A stretch of DNA of 64,000 bases from Anderseniella sp039978075 (GTDB taxonomy: Bacteria > Pseudomonadota > Alphaproteobacteria > Rhizobiales > Aestuariivirgaceae). Every line of letters begins with the position of its first letter. The first letter of the stretch is position 1. The position numbers and the translations under genes are program-made. Below are positions 23,765 to 31,912 of this stretch, piece by piece. The notes beneath the pieces are model-generated. The model was not told where the DNA came from. It searched no databases and saw nothing but the letters and a program-made list of their open reading frames with translations. The DNA lies in contig JBDWCA010000011.1 in the NCBI GenBank assembly GCA_039978075.1, positions 186,001 through 250,000 on the forward strand, read 5' to 3'.

Positions 23765-24952
23765 TTATCTCGCTGGTGCGCCCGACCTCATGCCAAGCTC
23801 ACGCATCACCTTTTCAACTGCCCGCACAAACTGGTCTGCCACTGCTTCATCGATGGCGCCGACGGTTGCAACCCTGAACCCGCCCTCAGCGCCCGGACAG
23901 CCGTCACCATCCATGATGACAAAGCCCATCTGGCGCAGACGCTGGATAAAGGTCCCTGGTGAATATCGCCTGTCTGCAGGCGCCCTGAACAATGTCATGT
24001 AGCCGCATGTTGGCGTTCCTTCGGCCAGGGTTGGCGTGAACCCCAGTTGCGCCATGCCTGACAACAATCTCAAATGATGCTCCTGATACCGCTTGCGCCG
24101 CATTTCCGGACCGCCTTCAAGATAGAGCCGCCGCAATGCGACACCGCAGGCAACGATTGCGTGTGCAGGCGGTGTACCGGGAAACCAGCCAGTGCGATGG
24201 ATGCTTTTCCACAGCTCAATCAGGTCCAGTGAGGCTGATGGCGATTGGAACAGTGTGTCCGTCAGCAAGCTGCGGCGCACCATGACAAACGAAAATCCCG
24301 GAACGCTCTCAAGACATGCCCATGGCACGGCGATCACAGCATCCACCGTGCCTGCGGCGAGGCTGAACGGAATGGCGCCAATGCTTGCTCGGGTATCGAC
24401 AATCACCTTGCATCCGGCTTCATGTGCAATGGCTGCCAGTTTGGCGACGGGATTGTTCAGCCCGGTGGAAATATCAACTTCTTCCAGATAGACAGTGTGT
24501 ATGTCGGGGTTGGCCTCCAGCACTTTCGCCAGTCGGTTGGTCGTGACCGGTCTGAGGGCGGAGCCGGTAATGTTTTCGACCGGGCGTTTAAGGTGGGTCA
24601 GTATGCTGGTGGCCTGTTTGGCATATGGTCCGTGAGCAGCAATCAGCGTTTTGCGCTTGCGTCCTGTAGGAGACAGCGCACCCAGCACACTCTCCAGCAT
24701 CGCATCGCCCGACAGATGCAACGGGATACAGTCATATTCACTTGTTCCGTCGACCAGGTCGAGCAACTGCTCAGTCACCTCGAGAGCAAGCGAGACAAAT
24801 TCGGTATCCCGCATGCTCCAGTCTGCCAGCATGGCGAGCTTAACATCGCGTGACGTCGTTACAGGTCCCATGGTCAGGAGCCAGGGCATGTCCTCCTGGC
24901 CTTCAGGGCCATTGAAGGAGGGGGCGTATGTGTGTTCTTCGGCAAGAGCCAT
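23765..24952 (-). CDS. PhnW-like class V aminotransferase homolog lacking the PLP lysine
   Basis: This 395-residue protein aligns well with 2-aminoethylphosphonate-pyruvate aminotransferase (PhnW): GPVTTSRDVKLAMLADW at the start, VIVDTRASIGAIPF around the PLP-ring Asp, SASLDLIELWK, and the C-terminal Arg segment GGFRVATVG. Where PhnW has the Schiff-base lysine in SANKCIQGVPGF, this protein reads VPWACLESVPGF, so the catalytic Lys is Ala. The codon is GCA, not close to a Lys codon. A normal transaminase is therefore not expected. It may bind PLP-adducts or a ligand, act as a regulator, or be a decaying enzyme. It converges on the TauABC-type genes. Confidence 0.85.
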   Translation of the reverse strand: MALAEEHTYAPSFNGPEGQEDMPWLLTMGPVTTSRDVKLAMLADWSMRDTEFVSLALEVTEQLLDLVDGTSEYDCIPLHLSGDAMLESVLGALSPTGRKRKTLIAAHGPYAKQATSILTHLKRPVENITGSALRPVTTNRLAKVLEANPDIHTVYLEEVDISTGLNNPVAKLAAIAHEAGCKVIVDTRASIGAIPFSLAAGTVDAVIAVPWACLESVPGFSFVMVRRSLLTDTLFQSPSASLDLIELWKSIHRTGWFPGTPPAHAIVACGVALRRLYLEGGPEMRRKRYQEHHLRLLSGMAQLGFTPTLAEGTPTCGYMTLFRAPADRRYSPGTFIQRLRQMGFVIMDGDGCPGAEGGFRVATVGAIDEAVADQFVRAVEKVMRELGMRSGAPAR

Positions 24953-25044
24953 GGGATCGGTGTGCCTTTATCTGCTGTACCAGTTCATGATGCGCCGTCA
25001 TCACTTGCGCCACGGCTGCCAGACAGCCTTGACCTGTGGACACT

Positions 25045-25779
25045 CTACAGCCGCCAGTCGATTGGTGGAAGGCCATGCAGCAAAAGCCACTCCTGCGCCT
25101 GCGCGAACGGCCGGGCGGCCACAAATCTGTGCTGCGGACCGGCTCCACGTGCAAGCGGTGAGGGGTGTGCGGTTTCAATTACACAGTGCCGTGACGCATC
25201 CACACCTGATCCGGCATGCTGGGCAAACTTGCCCCACAGCATGAACACGACCGGTGTGGCGCCGTCATTCAGGTGTTGAATGATGTCTGCTGCCAGCGCT
25301 GCCCAACCGAAGTCCTTGTGACTGTTTGCCTTGCCGGCCTCAACGCTCAGCGTCACATTGAGAAGGAGTATGCCGGACCGCGCCCATCGGGACAGGTTGC
25401 CATGGGCAGGTGGCGTGATCCCGAGATCTGTCTCAAGGCTGGTGAATATTGTTCGCAGAGACGCCGGCAGCCGCTGTTCCGGGTTCGCCACTGAAAAGGC
25501 CAGCCCGTGCGCATCGCCTGGTGTCGGGTAAGGGTCCTGACCGAGAATAACAGCCCGTACCTGATCCGGTTGCGTGAGTTCGAGCGCTTTGAAAACGTCA
25601 CCGGCTGCCGGTAGAACCTGCGCGCCTGCTGCCACGCGTGCATCCACCCGAGCTGCCGTCGTGCTGCCGGCGCCGGACGTAAAGAAGTCGAGATTTGCCC
25701 ACTGTGTGCTCTCGACAGCGCCAATGGCACTCGAGTAGGTGATCGGCGCGGAGGCAGGTTTTTCGAAAGTCTTTGTCAA
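25045..25779 (-). CDS. ung: Uracil-DNA glycosylase (family 1)
   Basis: This 244-residue enzyme removes uracil from DNA as the first step of base excision repair. The water-activating motif GQDPYPTPGDAHGLAFSV is clear, with the catalytic Asp in GQDPY. The C-terminal HPSPLARGAG is the minor-groove/Leu-intercalation loop with its catalytic His. An ILLLNVTLSVEAGKANSH segment precedes the uracil-specificity region. The N-terminal ~70 residues are the variable part. It stands alone between the aminotransferase-like gene and the ATPase gene, a housekeeping gene in this stretch. Confidence 0.95.
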   Translation of the reverse strand: MTKTFEKPASAPITYSSAIGAVESTQWANLDFFTSGAGSTTAARVDARVAAGAQVLPAAGDVFKALELTQPDQVRAVILGQDPYPTPGDAHGLAFSVANPEQRLPASLRTIFTSLETDLGITPPAHGNLSRWARSGILLLNVTLSVEAGKANSHKDFGWAALAADIIQHLNDGATPVVFMLWGKFAQHAGSGVDASRHCVIETAHPSPLARGAGPQHRFVAARPFAQAQEWLLLHGLPPIDWRL

Positions 25780-25897
25780 TGACTGTTCTCACGGTGCGTT
25801 ACTAGCGGTGGTATCGGCGTGCAAGACATGGTATTCGGTTTTTGAGGCCCGCCCCAGGGGGGTGTTCTAGCGGTATGGTATAAAGGGAAAGAGATAG

Positions 25898-26653
25898 ATG
25901 AAACCAGTAGTCATCATGGTTGGTGCCGACAAGGGCGGCGTTGGCAAGACAACAATTTCACGCGCGTTGCTGGACTACTTCCATCGCAACAATGTTCTGG
26001 CCCGTGCTTTTGACACGGAAAACCCTCGCGGTACGCTGCACAGGTTTTACCCGACCATCACCGAGATCATTGATCTGCACAATGTAGCAGACCAGATGAA
26101 GGTGCTCGACACGCTGGAAACTGCAAAGGTACCGGTAACGGTTGTGGACCTTAAGGCGGGAAACCTGTCCTACGCTCTGGAGACATTCGAAAAGATCGGC
26201 GTCCTGCAGGCAGCCCGTGACGGCGTGTTCGAAATGGGCCTGATCCACGTTGTTGGCCCGGCAATCGCGTCACTGGACGAACTTCAGGAGGTCACACCAT
26301 TCGTGGAGGGCCTGGATTACACTGTTGCCCGCAACTTCATTAATGAAACCAACTTCTTCGAATGGGACGAGAAGACCTACAAGCGCTACTTCTCCAATGT
26401 GAATGAAGCCCGTGAGATTGTTATTCCGAAGCTTAATGAAATGGCTGCTGAACAGGTCGACCTCGCCGATGTGACGTACAAAAACTTCACCGACAACAAA
26501 GACAGCCAGGGCAAGTCTGCAGACTTCTCGTTCGTGCTGCGTGGCTACGTGAAGAAGTGGTGTTCTGAGATCGACGACGAGTTCGACCAGCTTCGCCTGG
26601 TCCAGATGCTCACGTCGGGCGGTTCCGGTGATGGTGGAAAACCCAAGAGCTGA
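25898..26653 (+). CDS. ParA/MinD-type P-loop ATPase
   Basis: This 251-residue protein has an intact deviant Walker A box, GADKGGVGKTTIS (9-21), with the signature Lys12 that reaches across the dimer. The remainder is weaker: VVDLKAGNLSYALETFE at the Walker B position and TVARNFINETNFFEW as the guanine/purine pocket strand. The C-terminal ~25 residues are Gly/Ser-rich and probably disordered. It is not a plasmid ParA because no ParB or parS-like partner is present. The next gene is a diverged paralog. Function is unknown; positioning or regulation of a cellular component is possible. Confidence 0.78.
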   Translation: MKPVVIMVGADKGGVGKTTISRALLDYFHRNNVLARAFDTENPRGTLHRFYPTITEIIDLHNVADQMKVLDTLETAKVPVTVVDLKAGNLSYALETFEKIGVLQAARDGVFEMGLIHVVGPAIASLDELQEVTPFVEGLDYTVARNFINETNFFEWDEKTYKRYFSNVNEAREIVIPKLNEMAAEQVDLADVTYKNFTDNKDSQGKSADFSFVLRGYVKKWCSEIDDEFDQLRLVQMLTSGGSGDGGKPKS

Positions 26654-26765
26654 TTATCTTTGAGCCGGCAGGGGTTCGGCGCTACATGCTGTAAATGGTT
26701 CTGGTCGCCCGGTGGCTCGTCTGCTGCCGGGCGGCAGGCTTGCTAAACCAGACACATCTGAAAAT

Positions 26766-26786
26766 ACCCGGCCGGGTGGGCCGGGT
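26766..26786. other. GC-rich hairpin in the gap between two ATPase genes
   Basis: ACCCGGCC at 26766-26773 pairs with GGCCGGGT at 26779-26786 around a five-base loop. A second imperfect GC-rich pairing lies upstream around 26709-26735. No T-run follows, so it is not a clear intrinsic terminator. The 236-base gap between the two related genes otherwise holds nothing I can identify. Confidence 0.4.
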
Positions 26787-26889
26787 CGTTGGTGCAATTG
26801 TGTTAAGCTGAGTTTGTGCAGACAGCTGTTGCATTCGATTCGCGTAATCGGCTGTCCAGTCATTCCGGGGTATCAACAGGACGATTTAA

Positions 26890-27621
26890 GTGAGCGAACC
26901 GGCGGGAAATCGGATGATTGTCGTGTGTTCCGATGAGGCACGCAACGGCAAGACTTTAACCGCTCGCCTGTTGATGGATCATCTGCTGATGACCGGTCAC
27001 AACCCGCACGTCTTTGACTGCGATGACCCACGCGGCCGAATAAATCGCTTCTACCCTGATCGTTCAACGCTTATCGGTGTTGAAAAAACCAGCGGCCAGA
27101 TCAGGCTTTTTGACAAGATTCTTGCAGAACCGGATCGCGATTACGTCATCGACCTGCCGGCGCACGAACTGGATGCGTTTTTCAATGTTATTGATGATCT
27201 CGACTTTATCAACGCGGCCCACAATGCCCGTATTGAAATGGTCATTGCCTACGTGCTGGACCAGAGCGCGACGTCCGTTATGACTGCGCGGGATCTTCGC
27301 GGTGCCTATGCGAGTGAAACGTTTTATCTGATCCGCAATGCCCGGAACGGAAATCCGCTTGTTACGCGCCAGGCGCGCGAAGTTTATGAGGAAATAGAGC
27401 CGGATGCCGTGTTCAGCCTGCCTTTGCTTGATCGCGAAGCAATGGCAGCCGCTGAAGAACCCCCGTTTTCATTCATCGAGTTTCAGGAAGGCATCTACAC
27501 AACACTGCCGCCATCACTGCGGCTGCGTCTCAGATCGTTTCTGTCGGAGGTGTTCGGCCAGTTTCAACGCCGTGAGTTGTCGCTGGATCTGGGGTCACTC
27601 AAGAAAATGGGTCTGATCTGA
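26890..27621 (+). CDS. Diverged P-loop ATPase paralog with degenerate Walker A
   Basis: This 243-residue protein follows the same outline as the gene upstream: the loop, HNPHVFDCDDPRGRINRFYPDRS after it, and a similar length. The P-loop reads CSDEARNGKTLTA (13-25) instead of GADKGGVGKTTIS. It keeps the phosphate Lys21 and Thr22 but loses the signature lysine and the first glycines. Nucleotide binding may be weak or lost, as in regulatory pseudo-ATPases. Translation begins at GTG 26890. The two genes probably arose by duplication, and the second may partner the first as an inactive subunit. Function is unknown. Confidence 0.7.
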   Translation: MSEPAGNRMIVVCSDEARNGKTLTARLLMDHLLMTGHNPHVFDCDDPRGRINRFYPDRSTLIGVEKTSGQIRLFDKILAEPDRDYVIDLPAHELDAFFNVIDDLDFINAAHNARIEMVIAYVLDQSATSVMTARDLRGAYASETFYLIRNARNGNPLVTRQAREVYEEIEPDAVFSLPLLDREAMAAAEEPPFSFIEFQEGIYTTLPPSLRLRLRSFLSEVFGQFQRRELSLDLGSLKKMGLI

Positions 27622-27630
27622 AAAGAAAGT

Positions 27631-28080
27631 TTATCTCAATGAGATCAGCATGCCGCCGGCATCCAGCGATGCATCGAGGCCACGCTGTTCGCCCCACAAC
27701 ACCAGCCGCACATTGTGTTCATTGATGAGTACAAGGTTCTGGCCACCGCCACTGATGGCCACGGCAGACGCCTGAGCGGTAACGTACGTGCCGGCTATAT
27801 CTTCCAGACGGGTGAGATTGTAGACCTCTCCGCGCATGTTGGCGAAAGACGCACCGATGGTCAGCCCGACCCGCAAACCGTTTATGTCAAGTTCAGCCTG
27901 TCTGCCATTGTAAAACACTTTGCCGTCGCCTCGCGACACACCAACCAGAAATCCGATTTTTCCAATTGTCATCTCGATGACAGCATTGCCACCGGCTTTA
28001 GCAGGAGCAAGCGTTGCAATGACAGCTTGCGCAGACACAGCACCTGCCAGGGCAAGTGATAAACAGAACTTGCGGATCAT
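27631..28080 (-). CDS. Secreted hypothetical protein
   Basis: This is a 149-residue protein with a Sec leader (MIRKFCLSLALAGAVSAQAVIATLAP, residues ~1-25) and a mature part of mixed polar and hydrophobic strands with Gly-rich GNAVIEMTIGKIGFLVGVSRGDG and a final SGGGQNLVLINEHNVRLVLW segment. There are no cysteines in the mature part. I recognise no named family. Start 28080 is preferred over an ATG six codons upstream because AAGGG lies before it and the leader begins there. It converges on the second ATPase gene, ending 10 bases from it. Confidence 0.6.
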   Translation of the reverse strand: MIRKFCLSLALAGAVSAQAVIATLAPAKAGGNAVIEMTIGKIGFLVGVSRGDGKVFYNGRQAELDINGLRVGLTIGASFANMRGEVYNLTRLEDIAGTYVTAQASAVAISGGGQNLVLINEHNVRLVLWGEQRGLDASLDAGGMLISLR

Positions 28081-28196
28081 GAGTGTGAAACCCTTCATCG
28101 GTATAGTTGTCTATTTCTACAATGAGTTAGACCTCAATTGCGGCCAAGTGTGGACATAGCTGCCGGCAAACAGTTTTTACTGAAAGTCGACATTAA

Positions 28197-28352
28197 TCAG
28201 ACTGGTTAAGGGCTGGCGTGCAGTTGAATCGGCAAATGCCCCTGAATTCTCTTGCAGAACTGGACATACCGGTGGTGTTTCGCTGTCCTGGCGCAGCTGG
28301 TTATGTCATTGGTAAGGTGCTGGCCATTGATGGAGGATGTATAGCGAAATGA
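28197..28352 (+). pseudogene. 3' stump of a short-chain dehydrogenase (SDR) gene
   Basis: From 28197 an open frame reads into the end of a typical SDR: MPLNSLAELDIPVV, then PGAAGYVIGKVLAIDGG and a stop at 28350-28352. That C-terminal 'GYVTGQVLAVDGG' block is diagnostic of classical SDRs, but the ~200 residues that should precede it are absent, since a stop codon lies at 28194-28196. The stop overlaps the ATG of the alcohol dehydrogenase, as in an intact operon. I read it as the remnant of a deletion that removed most of an SDR gene. Confidence 0.7.
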
Positions 28353-29335
28353 AGGCACTGGTTTATACGGGTGGCAAGACAATGGAATTCAGGACTGTCG
28401 ACGATCCCACGCCTGTAGCGGGGGAAGCGTTGATAAGAGTGAGGGCGTCCGGCATCTGTGGCTCTGACATGCATGCATGGGCAGGCCACGATGATCGCAG
28501 GCCTGCGCCTCTGGTTCTAGGACATGAGGCGGCCGGAGAGATTGTCGGCTTTGGCGGTGCCGTGCGCCGCGTGACCGTCAACCCTCTGGTGACGTGCGGA
28601 AAATGTGAGGCCTGTGTTGCAGGCAGGGACAATCTGTGTCCCACCCGCGAGATCATATCCATGCCACCTCGCGAAGGAGCATTTGCAGAGTTTTTGGCTA
28701 TGCCCGAAAGCAATCTGGTGACAGTTCCCGATCATGTGGCGCTGGAAAGCGCTGCTCTGTGCGAACCGCTCGCGTGTGGCTGGCATGCAGTCAGGCTGGC
28801 GAAGGCCGCTCTGGGCGGCGACCTGGCACAGGTGCGCTGTCTGGTTCTGGGCGGTGGCGCCATAGGGTTGGGAGCAGCGCTGGCCTTCAGGGCCCAGGGG
28901 GGCAGCCGGGTAACGATCGTGGAGCCCAATACATCACGGCGCAACCGGATCATTGAGACTGAGGATATCAAGTGTCTTTCCGCCGCGGTTGATGATGACG
29001 TGCCGGAACTGGTAATCGATGCAGTGGGTATTTCGGCAACCCGTGCGTCTGCGAGCAAGCTTGTAAAGCCGGGTGGACTGATTATGCACATTGGTCTGGG
29101 CACGGCCGAGGGCGGGCTGGATGTGCGCCGCATGACACTTCAGGAGATTACGTTTGTCGGCACTTACACCTATACAATGGCCGATTTCCGCGCGACCGCG
29201 GACGCTATTTTTGCCGGCAAACTCGGCAAGCTGGGCTGGATCGAAAAACGGCCGCTGAAAAACGGTGCGCAGGCCTTTGATGATATATCGACAGGCCAGT
29301 GCGCGGCGCCGAAGATCATCCTGCAACCTTCCTGA
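28349..29335 (+). CDS. Zinc-dependent alcohol/polyol dehydrogenase (MDR)
   Basis: This is a medium-chain dehydrogenase of 328 residues. Catalytic zinc ligands are Cys37 and His59-Glu60 (GICGSD and LGHE), and the structural zinc cysteines are 83, 86, 89 and 97 (CGKCEACVAGRDNLC). The Rossmann fingerprint is LVLGGGAIGLG. Length and zinc pattern fit sorbitol/galactitol-type or threonine-type dehydrogenases that oxidise sugar alcohols or similar polyols. Start 28349 is used because GGAGG ends 12 bases upstream; a second ATG at 28337 sits directly on it. It was probably once downstream of an SDR gene in the same operon. A strong bidirectional terminator follows. Confidence 0.88.
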   Translation: MKALVYTGGKTMEFRTVDDPTPVAGEALIRVRASGICGSDMHAWAGHDDRRPAPLVLGHEAAGEIVGFGGAVRRVTVNPLVTCGKCEACVAGRDNLCPTREIISMPPREGAFAEFLAMPESNLVTVPDHVALESAALCEPLACGWHAVRLAKAALGGDLAQVRCLVLGGGAIGLGAALAFRAQGGSRVTIVEPNTSRRNRIIETEDIKCLSAAVDDDVPELVIDAVGISATRASASKLVKPGGLIMHIGLGTAEGGLDVRRMTLQEITFVGTYTYTMADFRATADAIFAGKLGKLGWIEKRPLKNGAQAFDDISTGQCAAPKIILQPS

Positions 29336-29365
29336 TTTTCCAGTCGTTGGATATCTGACAAGGCA

Positions 29366-29401
29366 AAAAGGGCCCGCTCTCGATTGAGAGCGGGCCCTTT
29401 T
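29366..29401. terminator. Bidirectional rho-independent terminator
   Basis: AAAAGGGCCCGCTCTC at 29366-29381 pairs perfectly with its complement at 29386-29401 around a GATT loop. The flanking A- and T-runs serve both the alcohol dehydrogenase (plus) and the TRAP operon (minus). Confidence 0.95.
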
Positions 29402-29422
29402 CATATTGCTCGATATTGCCTG

Positions 29423-31783
29423 CTACTCACCGTATCCGACGTAACTCAGGAACGGTTGCGCGCCGGCCGGTGACAGCCATTCCGGCAGCCACAGTGCGAA
29501 GCCAGGCAGTATGAAGATAAGCGCCAGGCCAATCACCTGAATGACCATGAACTGCATCATGCCGAAGTAGATGTCCTTCAGGTCCCATTCAGGCACAACG
29601 CCTTTCAGGAAGTAGGCGGACAGCGCCACCGGCGGCGATAGCCATGCGGTTTGCAGGTTCACTGCAACCAGAATTGCAAACCATGTCAGATTCACATTCA
29701 AAGATACCAGCAACGGCACCAGAATCGGCACGATGATGAGCACGATCGGCACCCATTCCAGCGGCCAACCCAGCAGGAACACCAGTGCCATGACAAAGAT
29801 CAGCATGGCAGCCGTGGACAGGTCCATCGACAGCAGCAGTTCGGTGAGGAATTTCGGTGTCCCCAGATTTGAGAACACGGCACCGAAGAAGTTGGACGCT
29901 GCGACCAGGAACATGATCAGCACTGAAATCTCCAGTGTCTTGATCATGGCATCGTAGAACCCGAGAGCTGTCAGTTTCCGATAGGCGAATGACAGCACGA
30001 TCGCGCCGAAGGCACCGCACGCAGCCGCTTCGGCAGGTGTTGCCCAACCGGCCAGAATGGATCCGAGCGCGAACGCGATCAGGACCGTCGGTGGCACCAG
30101 ACCCATGAAGAACTCATACCACAGGTCTGAGAAGTAGAAGCCGCCCGGCTTGGTCTTGCGTGTCCAGGTATAGACGAAGAACATGAAGCCCAGCCACAGG
30201 ATCGGCAGGATCAGACCGCCAAGCGGAATGAAGGCGAGAGTACCAGCCGCACCAGCACCCAGCAGATAGGTCAGAACGACAATCGAGAACATGACGCCGA
30301 TCACCTCAAGCAGATAATAAGGTGAGGTTTCGGGCTGCTCGTCCTCAGGCAGAATCGGCCCCAGGTTCGGATTGATCATGCACCGGCCAATGGCATACAC
30401 CATGTACAGCACCGCAAGCAGGATGCCCGGCACAATCGCGGCACGGAACAGATCGGTGACCGGCACTTCCAGGACCGGCCCCATAACGATCAGCATGATC
30501 GACGGTGGGATCAGTATGCCGAGCGTGCCACCGGCAGTAATCGTGCCTGCAGCAAGCCTCACATCATAGCCGGACTTGTTCATGGTCTTTGCTGCCATGA
30601 TGCCCAGGATGGTCACCGATGCACCCACAATACCCGTGGCCGCGGCAAAGATCATCGAAACGAACAACACTGCGATATAGAGCGCACCGCGTGTCCGCGA
30701 CATCATCAGCTGAACGGCGTTGAACAGCCGCTCCATCAGACCCGCCTGTTCCATCATGATGCCCATGAAGATGAACAGCGGAACCGCCACCAGCTGATCG
30801 TCCAGCATGACGGAGTTGGTCTGCAGCGTCATCAGGTAGAAGGTCAGTGCGCTGCCGGCGCCCCACGAGCCGAACGTAAAGGCCAGGAAGATCAGCGTGA
30901 ACGAAATCGGGAAGCCCACGAAGATCGAAAACAGCATGGCCGCCAGCATGAACAGGCCGATGGTCGGTTTGGAGAAATCGAATATGCCGGCGGATGAAGT
31001 CAGCGAAGCCCACCAGTCATCGAAAGGCACTGCGTTTGGATAGAATACGCTGACGAAAATCAGGGCCAGCACGACAAAGTAGATCGGCAGGATTTTGACG
31101 AATTTGGCTTCGCGCTCCTTGCCCATCTGATGGAAGGCCCGGAAGAGCTCGGGAAATCCTTGCAGGAACAACAGTAACGCACCTATCGGCATTGCCGCGC
31201 GGGCAGGGCCCAGAACCGGTGCCCAGGTTGAATCACTCGCACGTTCCCAGATGCCCCAGGGTTTACCCCAGTCTTTCCAGCCGAACGCATCTAGAGTGAA
31301 ATCCAGCGCGCTCCAGAAGAAGAACAGCATGGCCGGGAAGTACAACAGCAGATAGAGAGCCGCATCGACAGTGGCCTGTGTCTTCGGTGTCCAGTTGCGG
31401 TACAGGAAATCCGCCCGTATGTGCACCCCGCGCATCAGCGCATAACCGGCGGCGGCCATGAACAGCACACCACCCAGCATACGGCTGGTATCATAAACCC
31501 AAAGCGTCGGGCCAAGCCCGATCGAAATGGCCAGTTCGTTGTAGCCATAGTCGGTGAACACCGCGAACAGCTTGCGCGAAACAACCTCAAACACCATCGC
31601 GATGATAAGAGGGATCAGCAGGAAACACGTGATCCGGCCAGCCCACAGGTTCAAGACATCGATAAACGCCGTGATAGGCCTCTGCCACGGCGTCATGTCT
31701 TCCGGTGTCTGTCCCGGTTCTTCCGCGCGTCGCTCCGCGATCAACTCGTCTGTGATATCGAGTTCGCCAATTTCCTCAGCCAT
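29423..31783 (-). CDS. TRAP transporter fused small and large permease (DctQM)
   Basis: This is a 786-residue fusion of the two membrane parts of a TRAP importer, which couples uptake of a carboxylic or related acid to the sodium gradient. The first ~240 residues hold the four-helix DctQ part and include the family's RxxxG-like region MLGGVLFMAAAGYALMRGVHIRADFLYRN. From ~260 onward is a DctM part with 12 or more helices, including FIFMGIMMEQAGLMERLFN and AAGTITAGGTLGILIPPSIMLI, the latter the signature glycine-rich segment. It is transcribed with the DctP gene, which lies upstream. Fused DctQM is common in alphaproteobacterial TRAP systems. Confidence 0.93.
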   Translation of the reverse strand: MAEEIGELDITDELIAERRAEEPGQTPEDMTPWQRPITAFIDVLNLWAGRITCFLLIPLIIAMVFEVVSRKLFAVFTDYGYNELAISIGLGPTLWVYDTSRMLGGVLFMAAAGYALMRGVHIRADFLYRNWTPKTQATVDAALYLLLYFPAMLFFFWSALDFTLDAFGWKDWGKPWGIWERASDSTWAPVLGPARAAMPIGALLLFLQGFPELFRAFHQMGKEREAKFVKILPIYFVVLALIFVSVFYPNAVPFDDWWASLTSSAGIFDFSKPTIGLFMLAAMLFSIFVGFPISFTLIFLAFTFGSWGAGSALTFYLMTLQTNSVMLDDQLVAVPLFIFMGIMMEQAGLMERLFNAVQLMMSRTRGALYIAVLFVSMIFAAATGIVGASVTILGIMAAKTMNKSGYDVRLAAGTITAGGTLGILIPPSIMLIVMGPVLEVPVTDLFRAAIVPGILLAVLYMVYAIGRCMINPNLGPILPEDEQPETSPYYLLEVIGVMFSIVVLTYLLGAGAAGTLAFIPLGGLILPILWLGFMFFVYTWTRKTKPGGFYFSDLWYEFFMGLVPPTVLIAFALGSILAGWATPAEAAACGAFGAIVLSFAYRKLTALGFYDAMIKTLEISVLIMFLVAASNFFGAVFSNLGTPKFLTELLLSMDLSTAAMLIFVMALVFLLGWPLEWVPIVLIIVPILVPLLVSLNVNLTWFAILVAVNLQTAWLSPPVALSAYFLKGVVPEWDLKDIYFGMMQFMVIQVIGLALIFILPGFALWLPEWLSPAGAQPFLSYVGYGE

Positions 31784-31872
31784 CTGCCGCTCCTCCCAGA
31801 GGGTCCAAGTGTTTAAAGTTATTTGTGCGAAATGACCGGCTTCTCAGTCCGGTTTGAGCGCAAAAGAAAGTT

Positions 31873-31898
31873 GACGGGCATCACACCGGATGCCCGTC
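31873..31898 (-). other. Hairpin between dctP and dctQM
   Basis: GACGGGCATC at 31873-31882 pairs perfectly with GATGCCCGTC at 31889-31898. On the coding strand it follows the DctP stop and is trailed by a loosely T-rich run. It probably attenuates transcription, giving more binding protein than permease, or protects the dctP mRNA 3' end. Confidence 0.6.
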
Positions 31899-31912
31899 GA
31901 TCCGTCAAAGGA

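Noticed and set aside
25898..27621. Plasmid partition locus (parA)
   Set aside because: There is no ParB gene, no repeated parS-like sites and no replication gene nearby.
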